From: Rhodoferax sp. AJA081-3 | GTDB lineage: Bacteria > Pseudomonadota > Gammaproteobacteria > Burkholderiales > Burkholderiaceae_C | Assembly: GCF_017798165.1 (NCBI RefSeq) | Contig: NZ_CP059068.1 | Span: 682,001 to 746,000 of the forward strand | DNA: 64,000 bases | Reading direction: 5' to 3' | Shown here: in pieces, positions 9,203 through 18,442 of the stretch | How positions within the stretch are numbered: the first letter of the stretch is position 1 | Layout of the letters: each line of letters begins with the position of its first letter | The notes under the pieces: model-generated | Told to the model about the DNA's origin: nothing | Seen by the model: only the letters and a program-made list of their open reading frames with translations | Databases searched by the model: none | Made by a program: the position numbers and the translations under genes

Positions 9203-10894
9203 TCAGCGCACGCCCCATTCTTCTACCGCATAGGGGCCGGCAGGCAATTTGCCAGGGCGTATCACCCCGGTCAGCCACTTGGGCACCACATACACATCGG
9301 TACGGAAGTACAGCGGCAACACGGGCAACTCTTCGGTGAATATTTTTTGCATTTCGGCCCACAGGGGTTTGCGTTTGGCGGGGTCCAGTTCACGCTGGAC
9401 TTCGTCAATCAATTTGTCCATGCCAGCGTTGCTGAAGTGGGCGTAGTTTTGTCCACCGTAGTTGTTGCTGGCCGTGGGAATGCCACTGCTGCTCAAGACT
9501 GCAGTAGGTGGTGACTCAGGGGTCGAACTCAGGGCCAACTGGGCCAATCCGGTGAACTGGTGCTTTTTCAGGGTTTCACCAAAATAGGTGCGGGCCGGCA
9601 CATTTTTGATGACCACCTCTATCCCGATTTGTTTCCACTGGTTTTGCAGAACCTGCTGGATCAGCTCGCGCAGTTTGTTGCCGGCAGTGGTCATGTATTC
9701 CAGCGACAGACGTTGCCCCTGTGCATTCACGCGAATACCACCGGCACCCGGTCTAAAACCCGCCTGGTCCAGCAAGGCTTTGGCACGGGCTGGGTCAAAG
9801 GCGTACTTGGTGACGTTGGGGTCAAACCCCAGCTCCAGCGGATTGACCCAGCTATGGGCCACCGGAAACTTGCCATCCACCAGTTGTTTGACCAGGGTTT
9901 CACGGTCTATGCCCAGCATCAGCGCATGGCGAACACGCTTGTCCTGCAGCACGGGGTTGGCATTGTTCAAGACGATGTATTCGTAGAGCAAGCCCGGAGG
10001 GAAGGCAAAGTCGTATTTCTGCTGCGACGCCGGTTCTTTGGCCATGGCAAGGCCCTGGTCTATGGACAGGCCCAGCACGCCGGCAATAAAGTCCACATCG
10101 CCCGAACGCAGGTTGGCCTCCAGCGTGGCGGTGTTCTCCACCGTTTTGACGGTGATGCGTTTGAAGTGGGGCTTGGGCCCCCACCAGTGCGGGTTGGGCT
10201 CAAACACCAAAAATGCGCCTGACTGGATTTGGGTCAGCTTGTAGGGGCCGTTCCACAATCCCGCCTGGGTGGGCTCGCGGTTGAAGCCGGTGTTTTTGCC
10301 ATAGTCGGCCGGGTTCTTGAGCCCTTTGACAACGGGTTCTTCCAGGTGCGCGGGCATCAACGCCAGATCGTTCAGGTCGGCAAAGTTATAGACCGGCTTG
10401 TTCAAATGCAGGACGAAGTTCTTGGGGTCTAACACCTCCACCTTGGTGACCCGGCGGAAAAAATCACCCCCCGCGAAACCGCTCTCAGGCTTGCTGCCCA
10501 CGGTCCAGCTAAACGCCACATCCTTGGATGTGATGGCAACACCGTCGCCCCACTTGGCCTGCGGGTGCAAGGTGAACCTCACCGTCATTCCTTTTTTTCC
10601 ACCGCCCAGATCCACCACTTTGGCGCGACCATTGGCGATGGACGGCAGTTCGGTGCAGATGAAACACTGCATCTTCATGTCGTCGTTGTAGGTGGCGATC
10701 GGGCGGTAGCCAAATCGCATGGCATACACCTTGGCAACGGTAGGCTCGATACCGGGGTGCAGGCTGGGCGGGTACTGCGACATGCCGATGACCAGCGTGT
10801 CCTTGGGCGTCTGCGCCAGCGCAGGTGATGGATACAAAAGATGCAATAGCGCAGCCGCCACCGCACCCAGCAGTGGGTTCAGTTTTTTAACCAT
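9203..10894 (-). CDS. ABC transporter periplasmic solute-binding protein (SBP_bac_5), paralog 2
   Basis: This 563-residue exported protein has a signal peptide ending near PSPALAQ and a full SBP_bac_5 domain (DTLVIGMSQYPPSLHPGIEP at its start). It carries the unusual CFICTE Cys-x-x-Cys motif after the first strand. It is the same length as, and clearly homologous to, the product of 10925-12616, so the pair arose by tandem duplication. It lies directly upstream of the DppD-like ATPase in the operon. The ligand is unknown. Confidence 0.9.
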   Translation of the reverse strand: MVKKLNPLLGAVAAALLHLLYPSPALAQTPKDTLVIGMSQYPPSLHPGIEPTVAKVYAMRFGYRPIATYNDDMKMQCFICTELPSIANGRAKVVDLGGGKKGMTVRFTLHPQAKWGDGVAITSKDVAFSWTVGSKPESGFAGGDFFRRVTKVEVLDPKNFVLHLNKPVYNFADLNDLALMPAHLEEPVVKGLKNPADYGKNTGFNREPTQAGLWNGPYKLTQIQSGAFLVFEPNPHWWGPKPHFKRITVKTVENTATLEANLRSGDVDFIAGVLGLSIDQGLAMAKEPASQQKYDFAFPPGLLYEYIVLNNANPVLQDKRVRHALMLGIDRETLVKQLVDGKFPVAHSWVNPLELGFDPNVTKYAFDPARAKALLDQAGFRPGAGGIRVNAQGQRLSLEYMTTAGNKLRELIQQVLQNQWKQIGIEVVIKNVPARTYFGETLKKHQFTGLAQLALSSTPESPPTAVLSSSGIPTASNNYGGQNYAHFSNAGMDKLIDEVQRELDPAKRKPLWAEMQKIFTEELPVLPLYFRTDVYVVPKWLTGVIRPGKLPAGPYAVEEWGVR

Positions 10895-10924
10895 GGAACG
10901 ATCTACAAAAAGGCAGCTACCGCG

Positions 10925-12616
10925 CTAGCGGACGCCCCAGGACTCCTGGCCAAAATAGTTGGACGGCAGCTGACCGGGCTTCAGGACGCCGCTGAGCCAC
11001 TTGGGCACCACGTACACATCGGTGCGGAAATACAGTGGCAAAACGGGCAACTCGTCGGTGTAGATTTTCTGCATCTCATGCCACAGGGGTTTACGTTTGG
11101 CGGGGTCCAGCTCACGCTGTACTTCGTCAATCAGCTTGTCCATGCCGGGGTGGCTGAACTGCGGGTAGTTGGCACCAGCGTAGTTGTTGGCGGCCGTGGG
11201 AATACCTGCGGTGGCCAGGGTGCTGGTGGGTGGGGACTCGGGGTTGGAACTCCAGGCCAGTTGCGCCAAGGCGGTGAACTGCTGCTTCTTCAGGGTCTCA
11301 CCAAAGAAGGTGCGGGCCGGCACGTTTTTGATAACCACTTCCACGCCGATTTGTTTCCACTGGTTTTGCAGCACCTGCTGGATCAGCTCGCGCATCTTGT
11401 TGCCAGCGGTGGTCATGTACTCCAGCGACAGACGCTGGCCCGCACCGTTCACACGGATGCCGTCCGCACCAGGCTTAAACCCAGCTTGGTCCAGCAAAGT
11501 CTTTGCGCGCGCGGGGTCAAACGGGTATTTGGTGACATTGGCGTCGTAACCCGGTTCCAGCGGGTTGACCCAGCTGTGGGCCACGGGAAACTTGCCATCC
11601 ACCAACTGCTTGACCAGGGTTTCGCGGTCAATGCCCAGCAACAGCGCGTGGCGCACCCGTTTGTCCTTGAGGCCGGGGTGGTTGCGGTTGAGGTCTATGT
11701 GTTCGTAGACCAGACCCAGCGGGAACTCAAAATCAAACTTCTGCTGCAGTGCCGGCTCTTTGGCCATAGCCAGCCCCTGGTCCATGGACAGACCCAGCAC
11801 ACCGGAGATGTAGTCCAGGTCACCTGAGCGCAGGTTGGCCTCCAAGGTGGCGGTGTTTTCTATAGTCTTGACGGTGATGCGTTTGAAATAGGGCTTTTGT
11901 CCCCACCAGTTGGGGTTGGGTTCAAACACCAGGAAGGCGCCCGACTGGATTTGTGCTAGCTTGTACGGGCCGTTCCATAGGCCGGCCGTGGTGGGTGTGC
12001 GGTTGTAGAGCGTGTTCTTGTTGTAGTCACCAAGGGTTGCCAGTCCTTTGACGACGGGTTCTTCCAGGTGGGCAGGCAACAGCGCAAAGTCCACCAGGTC
12101 GGCAAAGTCGTACTCGGCCTTGTTCATGTGCAGAACAAAGTTCTTCGCATCGACGGTTTCGACCTTGGTGATGCGCTGGAATACATCGGGGCGCGCAAAG
12201 CCACTTTCGGGCTTGACCCCCACCGACCAGCTGAAGGCTACGTCTTTGGATGTGATGGGTGTGCCATCACCCCACTGCGCCTGCGGGTGCAGCGTGAACT
12301 TGACCGTCATTCCTTTTTTGCCGCCACCCAGGTCCACCGTCTTGGCGCGGCCATTGGCGATGGTGGGCACCTCGGTGCACAGAAAACACTCCATCTTGCG
12401 GTTGTCGTTGTAGGCGGATATGGGGCGGTAGCCAAAACGGATGGCATAGGTCTTGGCCACCGTGGGCTCAATGCCAGGGTGCAAACTGGGTGGGTACTGC
12501 GACATGCCAATGGTCAGCGTGTCTTTGGCGCCTTGCGCCAAGGCAGGCGCGGGGGTCAGCAACGGCAACAGTATGGCCGCCGCAACAAATGTTTGCGTAA
12601 CAACAGATTTCATCAA
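10925..12616 (-). CDS. ABC transporter periplasmic solute-binding protein (SBP_bac_5), paralog 1
   Basis: This is the first gene of the importer operon, encoding a 563-residue exported protein with a signal peptide ending near APALAQ and a complete SBP_bac_5 domain. It carries CFLCTE where the paralog has CFICTE. Long stretches are identical to the downstream paralog, and differences cluster in parts of the C-terminal lobe and around residues 330-345. Two receptors feeding one permease would widen substrate range; this is inference. Confidence 0.9.
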   Translation of the reverse strand: MMKSVVTQTFVAAAILLPLLTPAPALAQGAKDTLTIGMSQYPPSLHPGIEPTVAKTYAIRFGYRPISAYNDNRKMECFLCTEVPTIANGRAKTVDLGGGKKGMTVKFTLHPQAQWGDGTPITSKDVAFSWSVGVKPESGFARPDVFQRITKVETVDAKNFVLHMNKAEYDFADLVDFALLPAHLEEPVVKGLATLGDYNKNTLYNRTPTTAGLWNGPYKLAQIQSGAFLVFEPNPNWWGQKPYFKRITVKTIENTATLEANLRSGDLDYISGVLGLSMDQGLAMAKEPALQQKFDFEFPLGLVYEHIDLNRNHPGLKDKRVRHALLLGIDRETLVKQLVDGKFPVAHSWVNPLEPGYDANVTKYPFDPARAKTLLDQAGFKPGADGIRVNGAGQRLSLEYMTTAGNKMRELIQQVLQNQWKQIGVEVVIKNVPARTFFGETLKKQQFTALAQLAWSSNPESPPTSTLATAGIPTAANNYAGANYPQFSHPGMDKLIDEVQRELDPAKRKPLWHEMQKIYTDELPVLPLYFRTDVYVVPKWLSGVLKPGQLPSNYFGQESWGVR

Positions 12617-12724
12617 TCGCTTCCCTGGGTGTACAGAAGTGGCATTAGTGGGGACTCAGATCATGAGTCCGCGCGCAGTGTGGCACAGCTCGCAAAAACC
12701 GTGCCCATCGTTAACCCTAAGCCG

Positions 12725-12800
12725 TCGCCGGGCCGCCCCAAGACGGCTAGCGCCCCCTCTGGGGACAGCGCGGTACGCGCAGCGACAAGCGTGGGGGCTC
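12725..12800 (-). repeat. Dispersed GC-rich repeat, family 2, copy 3
   Basis: Read on the minus strand, the sequence is AGCCCCCACGCT ... GTCGCTGCGCG ... CCCCAGAGGGGGCGCTAG ... CTTGGGGCGGCCCGGCG, the same block order as at 1841-1930. It fills most of the gap between the oligopeptidase stop codon and the importer operon. Confidence 0.6.
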
Positions 12801-12802
12801 TA

Positions 12803-14608
12803 CTACCCTGGAAAGCCCTGCTCCAATTCGTCGACCAATTGACCGACATAGGCCACCGCATCGTGTATGGGCTGGGGCGACAACATGTCTATACCAGCGG
12901 ACTGCAAAAGTTCCAGTGGCGGGCGTGTGCCACCGGCTTGCAGAACCTGAAGCCAGCGCTGGACGGCAGGCGCCCCTTCATCCCGAACGAGACCCGCCAT
13001 GGCCGTGGAGGCCACCAAGCCCACCGAATAGGTATAGGGGTACAAACCCATGTAGTAGTGGGGCTGGCGCATCCAGGTCATGCGGGCACCGTCGTCGATT
13101 TCTACCGTATCGCCCCAGAAGGCGGCCAGGATATCGCCCTTGCTTTGGTTGAGCACGGACGCGGTGATGGATTTGCCCGCCTCGGCCATCGCGTACGCGC
13201 GGCGTTGCAGCTCGGCTTCCAGCAGGTGGGTCACAAAATTGTGGTGGTAGGTGCCCAGCACCTGCATGATGACGGAGCGCCGCATACGCGCATCCTGGCT
13301 TTGGCCAAGGATGTGCTGGGCCAGCAGCATCTCGTTCATGATGGACGGCGCCTCGATAAAGGGCATGGCCGGTCGCGTGTTGAAAAACCGCTGGTGTTGC
13401 ATGGCCAGGCCAAAGTGTCCGCCGTGCCCCAGTTCATGCGCCAGGGTGAACACATTGCGCATGGTGTCGGACCAGGTGATCAGGATGTAGGGGTGCACAC
13501 CGTAGGGTGACGCACAAAACGCACCCGAAGACTTGCCGACGTTGTCGGCCCTGTCCACCCAACGCTCCGTGAGCGCCCGGCGGGCGAAACCACAGTACTG
13601 TGGCCCCATCACGGCCAGTGCATCCAGTATCAGTGTGCAGGCTTCGTCATATGGCATGCGCGGGTTGAAGGCCGGGTCCAGCGGCGCCTTGATGTCGCAG
13701 TAAAGCAGCTTCTCCAGCCCCAGCACCCGGCGGCGCAAGCGTGCATAACGCTGCATGTGCGGCGCCAACTCGGCCTGGATGATGTCCAGGATGTTCCTGT
13801 AGACCGCGTGCGGGATCTTGTGGGATTGCAGCAGAAAATCTTCTGTGCTGCGGTAGTTGCGCAGCCGGGCCAGCACCACGTTTTTGTTGACCTCGGTGGC
13901 AAAGGTGGCCGCATAGGTGTGGTTGTAGGACTTGAGGCCCGCGCTGAATGACGCCCACGCGCCCCGGCGAATACTGGTGTCACTATGCCCTTCGTAATTG
14001 GACTCGAACAGGTTGACCGAGTTTGGGTGCACCGTGCCACGGGCATCGGTAAACGGCGCAAACTGGATGTCGTTGGCCTTGGACCGGCTGTACACCATAT
14101 AGGGTGCAGCCAGCGACTCACCCAATGAGGCCAACACACGTTCGGCATCCGGGCTCAGGCGGTGGGGCCGCAGGTCCAGCAGGTCCTGCAAATAGTGGCG
14201 GTACGGCGCCAGACCGGGTTCGGCCGCCAGGTACTGCTCCAGCAAGTCGTCGGGCAACTGCAGGATTTCAGAATCCACAAAAGCGATGCTGGCGTTCAAC
14301 TGCGCACCCAGTGTGGCCACACGTGCCATACCGGCCTGGTAAACGGGGTTGGTACCGTCCTGCGCGTTGCGCAGGTGGGCGTAGGTGGCCACACGCATCA
14401 ATCGCTGCTGCAAGGCCTCTACGCTGTCCAGGCACTGCAGCAGCGTTTGCGCGTTGTCTGCCAAGCGGCCCTGGTACGGGCTGACCTGGGCACGCGCCGC
14501 ATCAACCGCTGCACACTCTGCCTCCCAATGGGCCTGCGAGGTAAACAGGTCATTCAGGTTCCAGGTCATATCCACCGGAACTTCGGGACGGGTCAGACGA
14601 TTTTGCAT
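12803..14608 (-). CDS. pepF: M3 family oligoendopeptidase (PepF-like)
   Basis: The 601-residue cytoplasmic metallopeptidase carries the M3 zinc motif in TLAHELGHGGHFGLAMQHQ (HExGH) and the downstream glutamate region EAPSIMNEMLLAQ. The N-terminal half is helical, as in PepF/thimet enzymes. It cleaves short peptides. The start at 14608 is preferred because GAGAGG lies just upstream. The gene stands immediately upstream of a peptide importer operon on the same strand, which suggests a shared role in peptide use, though the genes are separated by a repeat. Confidence 0.88.
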   Translation of the reverse strand: MQNRLTRPEVPVDMTWNLNDLFTSQAHWEAECAAVDAARAQVSPYQGRLADNAQTLLQCLDSVEALQQRLMRVATYAHLRNAQDGTNPVYQAGMARVATLGAQLNASIAFVDSEILQLPDDLLEQYLAAEPGLAPYRHYLQDLLDLRPHRLSPDAERVLASLGESLAAPYMVYSRSKANDIQFAPFTDARGTVHPNSVNLFESNYEGHSDTSIRRGAWASFSAGLKSYNHTYAATFATEVNKNVVLARLRNYRSTEDFLLQSHKIPHAVYRNILDIIQAELAPHMQRYARLRRRVLGLEKLLYCDIKAPLDPAFNPRMPYDEACTLILDALAVMGPQYCGFARRALTERWVDRADNVGKSSGAFCASPYGVHPYILITWSDTMRNVFTLAHELGHGGHFGLAMQHQRFFNTRPAMPFIEAPSIMNEMLLAQHILGQSQDARMRRSVIMQVLGTYHHNFVTHLLEAELQRRAYAMAEAGKSITASVLNQSKGDILAAFWGDTVEIDDGARMTWMRQPHYYMGLYPYTYSVGLVASTAMAGLVRDEGAPAVQRWLQVLQAGGTRPPLELLQSAGIDMLSPQPIHDAVAYVGQLVDELEQGFPG

Positions 14609-14701
14609 GCTGCCTCTCAATAGTTGTGGTCTATCCCGCGAATACATTCCTAATCAGTTGGCGACAGAGCTCCGCTTCGCTACGGTCTGTCCCGCAAGGT
14701 C

Positions 14702-15739
14702 TCACATTAACGATTGCCGCGTAATGCCCCGGCGCGTGAGGTAACGTTTGAGTTTGGAGAGCGCTTCGTTTTGCACCTGGCGCACACGTTCACGTGTCAG
14801 ACCCAGGCGAATGCTGATGACGTCCAGGGTTTCGGGCTCCTGGTCGTGCAGGCCAAAACGGCCCTCCAGCACCGCACGTTCGCGGTTGCTCAGGGTGCCT
14901 ATCCACTCCTCCAGCAACAGATCTACTTCGTGGGCCAGGGTTACGTCCTCGGGGGCCAGGGTCAGTTCATCAACCAGGCCATCCCCCAGCGTCATGTCGT
15001 CGCCGCTGCGGTCCAGTGAAGCGTCCAGCGAACGTGGCGCCTCACCCATGGACAGCAGGTCGGCCACGTGGTGTGGGTCCTGCCCCAGCAGCGCGGCGAT
15101 GTCTTCCACGCGTATGCCTTCGGGCCGCTTGGCCACCAGCTCGGAATCGTTCTCCAGCAGGCGGCGTGCGCGCAACACGTGCTGCAGCTCGCGTACCACA
15201 TTCACCGGCAGGCGCACGGCACGGCCCTGGTACATCAGCGCGCGGTCCACCGACTGGCGTATCCACCAGGTGGCGTAGGTGGAGAAGCGAAAGCCCCGCT
15301 CGGGCTCGAACTTGTCGATGGCATGCATCAGGCCCAGATTGCCCTCTTCCACCAGGTCGGCCATGGGCACGCCGCGGCCCATATAGCCCTTGGCGATGCT
15401 GACCACCAGGCGCAGGTTGTGTTCGATCATGCTCTGCCGGGCCGCAAAGTCGCCCGCGCGGGCACGGGTGGCGGTCTCAAATTCCTCTTGGGGGGTAAAG
15501 AGCTCGGTGCGGCGCACGCCCCGCAGGTACAGCGAGAGCGCGTCGCCCGACTCGTCTGCTGGCGCCTCGCCCGCGGTACCGTCCTGCGCCAGCAGTTCCA
15601 GCGCGTGCAACGCTATCGAATCTGTAGCTAATGAACCAATATCCTCGGGGGCTGAGAGGCTATTTTGCTCTAAGAGACTCCCCGAAAGCCCCGGCTCTAC
15701 CGGGCTGCTGTCAAAACCCTTGTTGCGGGGTTTTTTCAT
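14702..15739 (-). CDS. rpoS: RNA polymerase stationary-phase sigma factor RpoS
   Basis: The 345-residue sigma-70-family protein has region 1.2 (DALSLYLRGVRRTELFTPQEEF), region 2 (ARQSMIEHNLRLVVSIAKGYMGRG and FEPERGFRFSTYATWWIRQSVDRAL), region 3, and the region 4 helix-turn-helix LDVISIRLGLTRERVRQVQNEAL. The downstream position after nlpD is the conserved proteobacterial rpoS context. Residues about 24-43 are encoded by a dispersed repeat, lengthening the poorly conserved N-terminus. RpoS directs stationary-phase and stress transcription. Confidence 0.95.
   Translation of the reverse strand: MKKPRNKGFDSSPVEPGLSGSLLEQNSLSAPEDIGSLATDSIALHALELLAQDGTAGEAPADESGDALSLYLRGVRRTELFTPQEEFETATRARAGDFAARQSMIEHNLRLVVSIAKGYMGRGVPMADLVEEGNLGLMHAIDKFEPERGFRFSTYATWWIRQSVDRALMYQGRAVRLPVNVVRELQHVLRARRLLENDSELVAKRPEGIRVEDIAALLGQDPHHVADLLSMGEAPRSLDASLDRSGDDMTLGDGLVDELTLAPEDVTLAHEVDLLLEEWIGTLSNRERAVLEGRFGLHDQEPETLDVISIRLGLTRERVRQVQNEALSKLKRYLTRRGITRQSLM
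15611..15669 (+). repeat. Dispersed repeat family 1, copy B (in frame inside rpoS)
   Basis: CGCTATCGAATCTGTAGCTA is followed, after a spacer, by CTCGGGGGCTGAGAGGCTATTTTG. It is antisense to rpoS and stays open in the rpoS frame, encoding the NSLSAPEDIGSLATDSIA segment. Confidence 0.75.
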
Positions 15740-15754
15740 GGTGGATGCTGGGGT

Positions 15755-16669
15755 TTAACGCGCCGGCAGGTATTTGGCGGGGTCCACCGGCTTGCCCTGG
15801 CGGCGCACCTCAAAGTGCAGCTTGACGCGGTCGGCGTCGCTGCTGCCCATCTCGGCAATCTTCTGGCCCTTCTTGACGGTCTGGTCTTCCTTGACCAGCA
15901 GGGTCTGGTTGTGGGCGTAGGCGGTCAGGTAGGTGTTGTTGTGCTTCAGGATGATCAGGTTGCCATAACCGCGCAGGCCGGCGCCGGCATAAACCACTTT
16001 GCCGTCCGACGAGGCCAGCACGGCATCACCGGCGGCGCCGCCAATGTCCAAGCCCTTATTCTTGGCTTCATCAAAACCGGCCAGCACGGGGCCACTGCCG
16101 GGCCAGATCCAGCCCAAGTCTTCTTCACCGCTGGCGGCGGAGGATGCAGTGGCCACCGGTGCGGACGCGGGGCTTGCACTGGCGGTGGCACCCGATGCGG
16201 GAGCCGATGCGGGTTTGGCCACCGCACCCGGGGCAATCGGCGTGGCGGTAGCGGCGCTGGAGGACACCGGTTTGGCCACGGCCACACCGCTATCGCTTGG
16301 GGTGGTGGTGGCCACCACTGCCGGCGCAGCCACCGGTGGTGTTACGCGCAAGACCTGCCCGATCTCGATCCGGTTGGGGTTCTCCAGGTTATTCCAGCGG
16401 GCGATGTCCTTGTGGCTTTGTCCGGCCTCCAGGCCGATGCCAATCAGCGTGTCCTTGGGTTTGACGGTGTAGTAACCGGCCTTGCCTGCATTCTCAAAAC
16501 CCGGTGGCTGCTTGACCGGGACGGGTGGTGGGGTGATCTCGACCTTGCTGGAGACCGATGCACGGTCCTCCACCGGCGCAGGGTTGAGCGGCTTGGAGCC
16601 ACACGCGGACAGCACCAACACCGCCGCAGCAACGGACAAGCAACCAACAGAACGCGGGAAACCAAACAT
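15755..16669 (-). CDS. nlpD: Murein hydrolase activator NlpD (LysM + degenerate LytM/M23)
   Basis: The 304-residue lipoprotein has a lipobox (LSAC), a LysM domain (YYTVKPKDTLIGIGLEAGQS...), an Ala/Pro/Ser-rich linker and a C-terminal LytM domain. The LytM domain has NKGLDIGG and LHFEVRR instead of the full zinc ligands, as in the non-catalytic activators NlpD/EnvC of amidases. The start at 16669 is chosen because GAAGGAAG lies at ideal spacing; the frame also has a TTG 15 bp upstream. The order surE-pcm-nlpD-rpoS is conserved, and in relatives nlpD contains the rpoS promoter. Confidence 0.93.
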   Translation of the reverse strand: MFGFPRSVGCLSVAAAVLVLSACGSKPLNPAPVEDRASVSSKVEITPPPVPVKQPPGFENAGKAGYYTVKPKDTLIGIGLEAGQSHKDIARWNNLENPNRIEIGQVLRVTPPVAAPAVVATTTPSDSGVAVAKPVSSSAATATPIAPGAVAKPASAPASGATASASPASAPVATASSAASGEEDLGWIWPGSGPVLAGFDEAKNKGLDIGGAAGDAVLASSDGKVVYAGAGLRGYGNLIILKHNNTYLTAYAHNQTLLVKEDQTVKKGQKIAEMGSSDADRVKLHFEVRRQGKPVDPAKYLPAR

Positions 16670-16680
16670 AAACACTTCCT

Positions 16681-17523
16681 TCAAGCAACACCCGATTTTA
16701 GGGGGACAAAATGCACGGCTTCCAAAATGGTCTGGCGCACACCCTGTGCTGTTTTATCCAGCACCAAGAGGGCCTGGGCACTGCCGGCCGCACCTGGCGC
16801 CCCCATGGTGACCACCGGCGCCACCAGCCGCCCGCCCACGGCCAGTTGGTCGACCCAGGCCTGCGGCACGGCCTCGCCACCCGCCGCGGCAATGATGGCC
16901 GCATACGGTGCGCCCTTGGGGTAACCCACCATGCCGTCGCCAAACAGCAGGTGCAGATTGGGCAGGCGCAGGTGGCGCAGGTTGTCGCGCGCACGGTCGT
17001 GCAGGCCGCGCAGGCGCTCGATGCTGTAGACCTCGGTGGCCAGGCAGCTCAACACGGCGGCCTGGTAACCGCAGCCGGTGCCGATTTCCAGCACCCGTCC
17101 CAGCTTGCCGCTGTGGCCGTTGCGCAGCAGCTCCAGCATGCGCGACACCACACCGGGTTTGGAAATGGTCTGGCCCAGCCCAATAGGCAGGCTGGTGTCT
17201 TCATAGGCCTGGTTAATCAGGGCACTGTCTACAAAGCGGTGGCGTTCGATGGTGCCCATGGCAGCCAACACATGGGCATCGGTAATGCCTCCGGCCGCCA
17301 GTTTTTGCACCATGCGGGCGCGCACAGCGCTGGATTCCATGCCATGGCCTTGTGGCGCGGCCGGTTTGGCCGCGTTGGCGTTTTTGCTAACACCGGCAGG
17401 TGCGGCACTGGTTTGAGTTGTTGGGGCCGCCGCTTTGGCGGGCGCTGGCACCCCATGGGCGTTGGGCCGGTTTTTGGCCAGTGTGGTGTCCAGCCGGGCG
17501 GGGAACGAGGGGCGTTGTTTCAT
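16681..17523 (-). CDS. pcm: Protein-L-isoaspartate O-methyltransferase
   Basis: The 280-residue protein has the Pcm core: [19 protein letters not shown]-binding [36 protein letters not shown] and [21 protein letters not shown]. It is about 70 residues longer than E. coli Pcm because of an N-terminal Ala/Pro-rich extension (residues 1-60). The enzyme repairs isoaspartyl residues in aged proteins. It overlaps surE by 4 bp. Confidence 0.93.
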   Translation of the reverse strand: MKQRPSFPARLDTTLAKNRPNAHGVPAPAKAAAPTTQTSAAPAGVSKNANAAKPAAPQGHGMESSAVRARMVQKLAAGGITDAHVLAAMGTIERHRFVDSALINQAYEDTSLPIGLGQTISKPGVVSRMLELLRNGHSGKLGRVLEIGTGCGYQAAVLSCLATEVYSIERLRGLHDRARDNLRHLRLPNLHLLFGDGMVGYPKGAPYAAIIAAAGGEAVPQAWVDQLAVGGRLVAPVVTMGAPGAAGSAQALLVLDKTAQGVRQTILEAVHFVPLKSGVA

Positions 17524-18311
17524 GGCGCGGCAACTGGCGCGGGTTGGGGTGCAGCACCCGACAAACGCGACGCGGTTTGTGCCCAGTAGCGCAGGCTGTC
17601 GTGGTCCGTCAAATCCACCTTCAAGGGTGTGATGGACATATGGCCCTGGGCCGTGGCGTGGAAGTCGGTGCCTTCGGCGTCATCCTTGACCGGGCCAGCC
17701 GCACCAATCCAGTACATGGTGTCGCCGCGTGGGCTCTTTTGCTGGATCACCTTTTCAGCCGCATGGCGCTTCCCCAAGCGGCACAGCTTGGTGTTGCCAA
17801 TTTGTTCGTAAGGCAAGTTGGGAATGTTGACGTTGAGCAGAAACGGCGTGTGGGTGATCAACTGCTGTTGCTCCATGGACTGCACCAGTTCACGCACCTT
17901 GCGTGTGGCGCTGTCCAGGTGGTGCCAGTCTTTCTCCACCTGTGAAAAGGCAATGGCCGGGATACCAAACAGAAACCCCTCCATGGCAGCACCCACCGTG
18001 CCCGAATAAATCGTGTCATCCCCCATATTGGCGCCGTTGTTGATGCCGGAGACCACCAGATCGGGCCGGTAATCCAGCAGACCGGTCAGCGCAATGTGTA
18101 CGCAGTCAGCCGGTGTGCCATTCACAAAACGAAACCCATTGCTGGCCTGGTGCACGTACAGGGGCGAATGAAGGGTCAGCGCGTTGGATTTGGCGCTGTT
18201 GTTTTGCTCGGGCGCTATCACCTCCACTTCGGCAACATCTTTCAGCGCCTCGTACAGCGCCATCAGGCCAGGGGCCAGGTATCCATCGTCATTGGAAATC
18301 AGAATTTTCAT
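17520..18311 (-). CDS. surE: 5'/3'-nucleotidase SurE
   Basis: The 263-residue protein starts [16 protein letters not shown], with the metal-binding DD pair of SurE. It has the [16 protein letters not shown] and [24 protein letters not shown] blocks (metal and phosphate binding). SurE is a metal-dependent nucleoside monophosphatase of stationary-phase survival. The start at 18311 matches the family N-terminus. The gene heads the surE-pcm-nlpD-rpoS cluster. Confidence 0.95.
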   Translation of the reverse strand: MKILISNDDGYLAPGLMALYEALKDVAEVEVIAPEQNNSAKSNALTLHSPLYVHQASNGFRFVNGTPADCVHIALTGLLDYRPDLVVSGINNGANMGDDTIYSGTVGAAMEGFLFGIPAIAFSQVEKDWHHLDSATRKVRELVQSMEQQQLITHTPFLLNVNIPNLPYEQIGNTKLCRLGKRHAAEKVIQQKSPRGDTMYWIGAAGPVKDDAEGTDFHATAQGHMSITPLKVDLTDHDSLRYWAQTASRLSGAAPQPAPVAAP

Positions 18312-18442
18312 ACATCTTGGGGGGTTGAAGGACCATTGTAGGGGCCGCCAAGAACCCTCCACGTAACCGGGCCGGGTCGCCCCAGCGACATTTTTTGCCA
18401 CAGCCACGGCCTATGATGCCCCAACTTTTTTTGGAGATTCCC

